Of a stretch of 46,381 nucleotides of DNA, positions 33,201-42,600 are shown one piece after another (positions within the stretch are counted from its first letter, which is position 1; each line of letters begins with the position of its first letter). The stretch spans positions 1-46,381 of the IMG/VR virus record IMGVR_UViG_3300027782_000134; one strand, given 5' to 3'. This DNA comes from a virus. The notes under the pieces were generated by a model. That model did not search any database, had not been told where the DNA came from, and saw nothing but the letters and a program-made list of their open reading frames with translations. A program made the translations under genes and the position numbers.

Positions 33201-33695
33201 ATCCACTGAACTCTCAATACCTAACACTTTATATAAGTTTGACCAGGTTTCTACAATGTTATTTGCAAACTGCAAGTCGTTATAGGTGATATCAGTGTTA
33301 CTATACATTGCTTCAACTAAATCACTATCAATCATAGCTTGAGATAGTAAAAAATCTAACTGCTTATCAATATCAGCATCGTTAAGATCACTAATACTTT
33401 TTGATATATCACTCATTATCTTTCTATACTCTGCTTTTTTAGCAAACTTTTCAGCTTTAGAAAGCTTAGGGTTATTATTAATGGCCTGAAGCATATTGTT
33501 TGCATCACGATATCTTTGCTTAAGCATTAGATTACTATCAGCTAATAACTCAGATACTTTCTTTTTCTTAGCTGTGGCAACAGACTTGTATATATTATTA
33601 AGTCCACCAAACTCTGAAAAACCATCTTTTGATAGTTCTTTGATTAAGTTTTCCTTACTGAATTCTCTACCTTTGTATGTGTATTCACAAGCCAT
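30216..33695 (-). CDS. Large virion-type protein (1159 aa)
   Basis: 1159 residues, mostly helical and charged, starting with MACEYTYKGREF, an N-terminal Cys segment seen in giant virion-associated proteins of Bacteroidota phages. A hydrophobic stretch at about residues 1035-1055 (IITTLLIAYALLKAAAP) could insert into a membrane during genome ejection. The C-terminal region (MLILFKSWLPETLGVRFDP and later YYMSIG) resembles the large polyvalent protein-associated domain class, but the match is weak. It directly follows the RNA polymerase gene (TAAATG junction), as in crAss-like phages where such proteins travel in the virion. No enzymatic motif is visible. Confidence 0.7.
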   Translation of the reverse strand: MACEYTYKGREFSKENLIKELSKDGFSEFGGLNNIYKSVATAKKKKVSELLADSNLMLKQRYRDANNMLQAINNNPKLSKAEKFAKKAEYRKIMSDISKSISDLNDADIDKQLDFLLSQAMIDSDLVEAMYSNTDITYNDLQFANNIVETWSNLYKVLGIESSVDVKNEDTRNRVQEVDAKYSDLSKKSRRIAIELVKESTGLSEADITKMVDTSWFTEWARELSTTGVALPNKLAFIIKKVNMKINMEHNKNQAEIDDQFAPIKDHPEIKKNGFDIFFRINEDKDGNKQMSLVSRYSPEFAAAKKVNNSMLRKDIERANGDADLIKKAWQRFNAWNESNTIAFNSLVFLKPNDYNDSQRTFEINKMRQLGFGKEEIDAIIAESQKKYEEFEVSKEEYRYDIENEAVTNPAIVPQDMSFDEFVNMKVDQYDDLNNPLKYMDQKFFGAEKITAYGGAKFSYLIAAKQIKGVPTKYYDENFAKILNDPKLLKFYNWWNGFIQDTLKWFPQDEIDELGPDFLPVLADRAVKEYGLTNLKESVAGLGDWFVNALTVSNFETKKDIGAFTKKERRGFEAKFINENVPVEERSKDLVLMAKLMSDMSLVYKHKNTIKAEVDTITDIIKGTEGSYEKNKKLGKLEAVDKDASRIKSLVEHTVLRSFYGIKSEDELWKSDRLWYDWKELAALGLWNSADAKKAQQLSEDIKVINTKLENEGLTDDERTKLEEEAKVKEKEYYNLGGRNFSLTKTIDTAISNTRLLSLGFSPFSAIRNVLIGKINNRIHSHGGRDFSRADLVWANKTIIESSARYWSFGKFQTKNTKIIFGLMADASLAEGEDGMFLKTLVNKKTGIDKFREMLPKAYTWLSSGDFHFKAEMILAAMKKEKVVTSKGEKVDFYDSLTEDREYDVEKYGEWDEKANGGKSFEDFYMDNLLKYKQLANKLHGATGRDVPLKVKSNAVGRMLILFKSWLPETLGVRFDPRHTDALLQREEEGYYRTFGRMVVEKKLQIVPMMVKALMGANPGIDDEMQLSNFKKMVKEMQIITTLLIAYALLKAAAPDDDKDKKIYNLLVLRQLHDLNRDMLYYMSIGSAAELQQNVFPVIQTAKNWGAAIKAVTYHSLGVQDKNGKEMYDNERTILKVTKILPFLSNINRIEYYKKQTGL

Positions 33696-36600
33696 TTAGC
33701 ATTTAGTTTTAATATTTAAGAATCTAGTTATATCAGCAAAGTTATCATTAATATTTTTAGTTTTTGCTTCCTGTGCAACAGCAATAGATCTTTGTTCTGT
33801 AGCTACTTCAGATGAATTTCTTGATTGAATAAGACCAACAATGTTTGTCAATCCTTCTTTTAGAACAGAATTATCTTTTACATTAATACCTAATGCTTTT
33901 AAAAGATTACCAATTAAATCCATAAACTTTTCAAAGATAGACTTTTCTCCATCGTATGTAGTGTTATTCATAAAGTCTTGGAATCCTTGGTCAGTCATAA
34001 TCATACTTACAAAATCATGAACACTTGTTAATCCATAGTAGAGTGATTTATCAGAAGCAGACAAGTAACCATCTGTTTTCATTTGATCTTTAGCTTTTTG
34101 TAAAGCAGCAGCATGTTGAGGATCCATCATCATTTTATTATGCACAGCATCATAAAGGTTATTAATGTTTTCTACATACTTTCTTTGCTCAACACTAAGT
34201 GTCTCAGGTTTTGCATTTAAAAGTTCAGCAGTGATGTGATGCATAAACTCATGCATAAACACTTCATGTAACTTGTCTCTTATTGCATCTCCATCTAAAG
34301 CATCACCAACAGCTAATTTAGGATTAATTGTTATAGTTTTAGTATTACCATTATACATTCCTGGATCAGTTATCTTATCATCCATCACTATAGTGACAGG
34401 AGCCACTATTCCAGACTTAGCTATTGCTGTAATAACTTGTTTATTAAAAGCATTGGCATTTGAATAAACTCTGTTTAAGAAACCTTTAATATCAGTGATT
34501 GTCTTTTGACCCTGAAACATACTATTCACCCACTTATTAATATACTCAGTGGCACTATATTGCATTGCTAATTCTAGTGGATTAACCACTTCATTTGCTG
34601 CATAGCTATTCACTTCATTATTTGATGGGCTTTTTACTTCTTGAGAACCAGGAATAATACTACTTTCAGGTTTAACTTCTTGACCATTATCTGATATAAA
34701 GCCTTTAAATACTTCTTGGTTATGTGATATATTAGAACCAGGACTCTTAATAATTACTAACGAACCACTAGTTCTTGTAACAGCAACATACATTGAGCTA
34801 AATATATCATCTTGGTTTACACTAGGATGTGCTCTGTTTTGTTTAATGTTATAATCCCCAACAATTACATTCTTAATACTATTACCTTGAGCTGTATGAG
34901 AAGATCCTATATAAGATGGTGTGAAAGGTAGTTTTCCTTTACCATCGTGTAGCATTTTAATATCTTCTTTTGCAGTTTTAAAATCACCATACTGCATATC
35001 AAATGTGGCTATCACTTTTCCTGTAGACTTTTGTTTTATAGTGATTCCTTTTTGCATTTTGTTTTCATATCTACCAAGATCAACAGCAATATCTAACACT
35101 TTGCTATATCCTCTTAATCTATCTTGTCTATTATATAATAGAATTTGCTCCATATCAACCATTACACTTTTATCTATATATTGAGCTATTGTGTAAGGAA
35201 GAATTTCTTTAAGAGATGTTTGAGTTTTAACAATATCCATCACTTTAAATCTTGCTCTAGGTTTGACTACACCTCCAGCAATAGCATATTCACCATCAAT
35301 GTTGTCTATTTTTCTTTCGTCTAGTAAAGCTCTCACTTCATCAGATGTAGGTGTGTACATAAAGTCAGAAGCTTTCATCTCTACACCATCTGTAAACTCT
35401 ACGTAATCTCCATTAGAAAAATTACGATGTGCTACAGAGTCAATCTGTTTTCCTATTTTAGCAAAATATGCTTTACGAATTTTATCTGAAATAGCAATAG
35501 TAGTTGCATTTTCTACATTGTTATAATGCACCCAGAACATTCCATAAGGATTATTATTATCCTTTAAAAAATCTGTATAATCATCAATAACTCCTACAGT
35601 GTTATCTACAACAAGTATGTTTTCGCTTGACTTGCTTGTAAGCTTGTCGTAAGCATCAAATGAAAGTTGTTTAGCTTTCTCACCTTTTTTAGTGCGTTCA
35701 ATGTTCTCTATGATTTGATTACCAATTGCATCATAAATAGCGTGTAAGTTTTTATTACTTGAACGCATCACCTGCGTAAGCTCTCTTGTTTTACTCTTAT
35801 CAAGTAGTAATGTTGCAGATATAATACCTTTATTTACATCAGCGTTTTGTTGTTCTTTAATAGGACCAAGCTGACGATAGTCACCCATGAAGATAAATAT
35901 AGGCATTTTATTTGTTACACCTTCTTCTAAATCAGTGTTAATACGTGTAAGCATATCTTTAATATCTTGCACTTTAATCATAGAGCTTTCATCTACAATT
36001 ATTATATCAGGAACACTAAATGCTTTTTTATATTTAATGTGCTCTAAATACTCCTCAGTTGTCATCATATCTAACTCTGAGCTACCATATCTTATTTTAT
36101 TTCTACGAGTGGCTGAAGGTATTGTATTCACTTTACCATCATTAGCTTTTTCAGAATCTAGTCCTAATGACTCCTGAAGTACAGTGGCTGCAGTGTGACT
36201 AGGAGCTAAGTACATTACATCATTTCTTCTATATTTATTACCAGTGCTTTCTAATCCTTTTATAATAGCTCTAATAACTGTTGTTTTACCAACACCTCCT
36301 CTACCTGCAAGTCCTATCATATTATCCCACATCACTTTAGGAATAACACCTGTAAACTTCTGTGTAAGAGGGTCTGTAAAAGAAACTGTATTCTCTAAGT
36401 CTTCAGCACGAACATTAGTTCTTTCTTTAAGTATTCTCTCAACATTGTTCTTTATAAAGTTATAAGCTTCTTGTTGACCATCATTCATTAAAAACTTAGT
36501 GGTGTCATCTTCAAATATCATCATGTTGTTTTCACTAGATCCTTCAGGTACACTAATTTTCTTTTCACCTGGAACCACCACTTCTTTAACTTTTGTTTCT

Positions 36601-39600
36601 GGATCATAAAGATCTTGATCTATTGTATCACTAAGAGTGTTGTTTACTTCTTGAATAATATTAGCATCTTTTATTTCATTACCCAGACTACTATCTTGAA
36701 GAGATAATATTCTACCATCATCAGTGACTATATATCTTGGAGAGTTAGCTCTATTAAGTGTAACCACTTGATCAGGGTTTTCTTCTGCTCTTTGTAATAG
36801 AATTAACTTTTCTATAAGGTTTCTATCAGTTACAAGGGCTCCCTTCTCACCTTTTCTTTGATAGTAAATATCAAATCCTCCTGTTACATCTGGCTCCATT
36901 ATAAACGTATGAGCACCATATTCTTTAGTTACAGTAGGTTTAGCATTGTCTTCTTGTTCTTCTACTTGTTCTATTGTAGGTGTTTTAAATCTAGCTGGTG
37001 CTGTAGGCATTCCTGATTCAAGAGGCATCACTCTTCTCATAGTGATTGTAACTCTGTAAGATCCTGGTTCATAAGTTTTACCATCTAATTTAGTAGTTAA
37101 TTCTGGTAAGAAACTATCTTGTTTTCCAGGGAAAGTTCTATGATAAACTTGTCTATTAGTACCATCAACTCCAAATATATATCCTGTACCTGCTTGAAGA
37201 TTTAATTGTTTAGGAGATCCATCTCTTGATTCAATTGAAAAATTACCTGTACCTCCTATATTAATTCCTATTACAGGATAATTAAGAGCTGATTTACTTT
37301 CATCAACATCATTATGAGAACTTATAAAAGAGTCATTATCATAAAGATTAATAATAGCTCCATCATAGTTAGTCATGTCAATTCCTGTAGCTTTTTCTAT
37401 CAACTCTCTAAATCTTGGTGTAATCTGTCCTAATTCTTGACCATTAATAGATCTATTATAGTATCCATATTTATTTTTATTTCCTTCATTTATAACATCT
37501 GGAATGTTCATTGCTTCTCTTCCAGAATTATTATTTTTATAATCCCATCTTAAACCAAGACCAATCATCTTACTTGCATTTGTTCCTTTATTAGTTTTAG
37601 ATGCTTGTTCTTCTAAAAATGGTTTTAAGTAGTCAAATAACTCAAGTTGTTCTTCTTTTGTTAAAGCAGCTTGATTTACATATACACCTTCTTTAATTTT
37701 TTCTCCTTTTGGCTCATTACTAGGAATTTTAGAAGTTTCTTTTGTAATAGGTTCAACACTAGTAGATGGTTGAGTTTTAAATGTATTAGCATATACATCT
37801 CTAATAGCTTGTAAAGATTTATTTATAACTTCTTCTGTTGCTAATGTTCTACTTCCAATACCAGCAAAATTTTTAGTAAGCATTGGGGTTTCTGTTGGTA
37901 CAAAGTTTTTTACTTTATAATCATAAGTATACCACCCTTCTTTAGTACCATCAAATACATAAACAGGTTTTTCTTCATTAATTGCCATTTGAACAGCATA
38001 GCCTGTTCCACCTTTAACAATAGGAACAGCAGCTATTCTTGTTTCACCTGCTTTATCAGATGCATTTTCACCAGGTTGTTTAATAGTACCTAATGCATAA
38101 ATAGCATCTGCATTTTTTACTTGCATCCAGTTTCTTATAATGTATGCACTCCTAACAGATTTATTTCCTGCATCTTCAAACATCATTCTAAAAGCTTGTG
38201 TAGCTTTTTGTGCACCTTCATTATAATCTTTTTGTTCTATATAAGTAGGTTCAATTCCAGCTGCTTGTAATTTTTTAGAATCTACTGTTTTAGATCCTTT
38301 TGCAGGTTGTCCTTTTGTATCAATATATTCTAAAGGTTCTCTATAATGTTTATGTTTAATTACACCAAATTCTCTACCTATTTGATCCCATTCAGCATCA
38401 GATAAAGCTGCACCACCAGAATGATTAGTATAATCAGCAGGTTTAACACTAGTAGATGATTGAGTGGGGGATTCAACTTTCTCTTCAGCTTCAGTTTGAT
38501 TAAATGACTGTGTATTATCGTATGTAATGTTCTCAGGATCTGTTGTAACATCTTCATTAGACACATCCACTTGATTATTCTTTATAACAGATTTAAGAGG
38601 TTCTGTAGTAGAGAAGTCATATTCTTTAATAGTTTTAAATCCAAGGATATTAAGTCTTACATACTCTGCAGTGCCATCTGATGTTATAGGATCACTAACT
38701 CTTTTGTATAAGTAGTTAACAGAAGTATCACCTTGACCAAAAGCAGTGACAAACTTATCATTGATGAGAATGTAGCCTGGATATTTAAAATCCATTCCAG
38801 ATTTCATCTTTGAAGCTAACATTCTTTCTTCGTCACTAAGTTTTACAGTTAAATTTTTAACTATACCATCTGTGTTTTCACCTTGAAAATCACCAAGCTT
38901 AATGGTAAACTTAGATACATTTTGTAAACTATCTGCACCACCTATTAGCTTTTTAAATTGAGCTTTAAAAGTGTTGTTATTAATACCAAATGGAGTCTCA
39001 CTTGTTTGGAATGTGAACTTTCTAGAATAAGCTTCAGGATTGTTTTGAACAATTTGATCTTTTAGCTTACCTGAGAATGAGAACATATTTGTTACATAAG
39101 AATCATATAGATTACCTATTGCTTCTTTAAAGTCGCTATCAGCCATGTAATAGTCTATAGGAATAAATCTACCAATATTACCTGCATCTCCTGTAGCAAA
39201 AGGATAGAGAGCCAAATCTCTAGATATTTCACGAACCACTTCATTATCAGATGTAGCTAATTCATAAAATCCAGAAAGAATAGCTTTTTCATCTATGTCA
39301 GTTCCATAAGGAGCTTTAAAAGATATTGTATAAGCTTTGTTTCTAAAATCTTCACTTATTTCTAGATTCTTTAAGAAACCATTTCTAGAAAACTCTGGAA
39401 GTTGTCTTAAGTCAAGTATACTCTTACCTAAAGATGTATCACCATTTATCAGTCTACTTCTAGTAGCTTTTAAATCAGTGAATAATCCAAGCTCAGGTGT
39501 TGTAAATAAATAAGCTTTAAGAGCTTTGAATACATCATCATGTGTATTTACATAACGCTGTCTTCCTAAATCATCTTTAGAAAGACCTATATCATTTAAT

Positions 39601-42600
39601 AAACTATCAACTAATTTAGAAAGATGACTTCCTGTACTAATAGGAAACATACTTTCATATACATCCTGTGCTTTTATTAAAGAATGATAAACTGCGTAAC
39701 CAATCTCACCTTCAGGTATCATACTTATACGTCCATCTTCGTTTTTAGAAACTTCTCCTGCAATGTTTTTTATTCCTAAGAATTGACCTGAACCAGCTAA
39801 TTTATTTAACTGATTTTGTTTTTGCCTAGTTGAGAATACGTCAGGCCCTATACCTTTTGTATAAGTGTATACAGAACCAAGGATGGTCATAAACTCTGTA
39901 CCAAGACTATTTAGTCTAGAGAATAAAGATAATGAATCAAATTGTGTTGTATAGTAGTCTAAAAGAAGCTCATTTATATTTTTATATCCAAGATCTTTAG
40001 ATAATTTAAGAAGCTTAGATGTATCTTTATTTTCAGTTTCAGCTTGTGTAGCATCTAATAATGCACCTTTTTCTTTTAACATCTTACCTACAATCCACAT
40101 GTTCTCAAGTTTCTTAGGGCTAAGGGGATCTTCTTTTTCTCTTTTTTCATTTACAAGATGATCAGCAGCCTTCATTCCATTTTTTAAATAACCACCTTCA
40201 TCAATTTTCTTTTCAAGATCATATAAAAGTTCACTAACTGATTTATTAAAAGCATCAGAAGTAAACTCTAAGAATGGATCTTGCTTTTGATCTATACTAT
40301 TAAACAAATCAATAATAACATTTTGAGATGCTAAATCCATTGAAAACTCAATAGGAATAGATTGTTTATCTTTAGATGTAAGCATGTTTAAAAGTCCTAT
40401 AGCTGACATTGCTTTCTTATCCCAGTTAAATGTGCGAAGCATTAGATTCTTTGCATTATCCACTGACTCAGTGAAACAAATATTCAAGTTATCAGAAACA
40501 CTACGTTTCTTATCCATGAAAGACATTGAAGTACCTGTTTGTCCTACATATTCAAAAGATACCACTTCGTTTCCTATTTTTATTAGTATAGGATTAGGAA
40601 CATTTTTTCCTTCGTTAACATACCCAAGCTGTAAAGGTTTATCTTGAAAATCAGCCTGAGCTGAAATCAAGTTAGCAAATATAGATACACCATCTTTACC
40701 AGATCTATTATCATTAAATCTATTAATACTTGTATTAAAGTCAAGGGGTAGTTCTATTTTAGTATCATCAGCTACATCATATTTTTTAAGAACCTCAGCT
40801 CTTTGTTTATTCTTTTCTTTTACCTCAGGCATATCAACAGACTTTGTGATGTGCTTAAAGGTTTCTGGATTAGTTAATACATTCCAATGTATATCTCTAT
40901 AAAACTGTCTTAATTGATCTTCATTTAAACCATCTATATCAGCTATTGAATTAACTGAGTAGCTTATTGGTTTGTATCCAATAATTTTTCCATCGCCATC
41001 TTTTATTTCTTCAGTTTTAGATTTATAAGCATAAAGTTTATCAACGTCAAAGTCAGATCCCATCTGTCCAGTGATACCATCTGGTACAATGATTGTATCT
41101 TCCATATAGCTAGGCAGGAATCCCACCACTTCTATAGGCATTGTAGAAGTAAGTGACTGATTGGGAATACGAGAACCTACAAGCTCAAGAAGAGACTTGT
41201 CTATCTTGCTTGTATCCAATATTTTTATACCATTCTCTTCTGTAATAAATTTAGATAGATCTATAAGATTACCTTTAGAGTCTTTTATATATTGTGATAC
41301 TATCATTTGAGCTGGACTCACTTTACCATCTTTCTTGGTAATGTAATTTAGCTTTGCCTCACCATCTTTGAATTTACTAGCATAACTATCTGTCCAAATA
41401 ATACCAGACTTTATCCCAGAGCTTAAAGAACTAAAGTTAAACTTAGCTCCTACACCACTCACCTGTACAAAGCTAGAACCATCCATCTTAAGCATTACAT
41501 TCTTATTAATCATTGAGTTGATTAATCCTTGTATTTTTTTAGCTTTGAAGTTAAGTTCTAATGGATATTTAAATTTCTTAGTGAGGGGATCAAGCTCAAT
41601 TGCTCTAAGATCATTTTCACCATAGCTACCACTTGTATCCTCAAGTATTATTCTTTTAAGTATATCATGAAGACCTTCATGGGAAGCTTCTAAGTTTCCT
41701 AGTTTTTTATCAAGCTCAGCAGCTTTTAATCCAAACATTCTAGTACGAACTTTCTCTTTGATTGCTTTTAGCTCACGTCCTTTTAAAACACCTAAACCTT
41801 TTACATCAAAGTCAACTTCTAACAAACCATCAAACAAAGTACGATTCATCTGACTCACTGTAGCAATTTCATCTCTTTGATGAGGAATTTCTTGCTGTGT
41901 ACGTAATCCATCTCTACTAAGAACTTGTAAAGACTTATTCATATCTTCTTCAGATGGTTCTACAAAGTTTCCTTTCTCATCAAATAACTGAACACTTGTA
42001 CCAGGTCTTCCTAGTTTCTTACCAGAAGCAAAGTTTACAGATTGGATATTATTTTTTTCCATCCATACTCTAAGATTGTCTCTTTCAGAGTTAGCCTCAT
42101 GTTCTGGTATAAGAGGATAGCGTGAAGACTTAACATAGTCTATACGATTAAGTCCTGTATCTTCTCCTTCATTCTCATCACTCACCTGTACAGGTTTCAA
42201 TGGAGTGAATACAAACTTAGTCTCTTCAGCACCAAGTTTATAAAATCCACCAGGACCTGCATCTTTAATTTTTTTGTTTATTGATTCCCATATAGGGGTA
42301 GGTATCTTACCTTCACTATGTAAGAAGTCTATATGCTCTTGTAGTGTAGTGAGCTCCTGAGCATCTGTAATATCATTACTCACTTTGTTCACTCTAACAG
42401 TGACATCAGCAGCTGTAACAGCTCTATAATCTTTACTAAAATACTTCTCACCATTACTTAATGTCCAAGACCAGTTACCCTGGGCTCCTGGAGCAATAAG
42501 TGCAGCAGCACGTTTTGAGAATTCATCCCATGTTGCTTTAGCTAATTTAACTTTATCAGCTCCTCTTAAACTATCAAAACTTGTAATTTCTACATCTTTT

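Noticed and set aside
34273-36465. Several plus-strand open frames of 64-96 codons inside the giant minus-strand gene
   Set aside because: They are antisense shadows of a conserved coding region with clear domain motifs, and none has a recognised motif or sensible start context.
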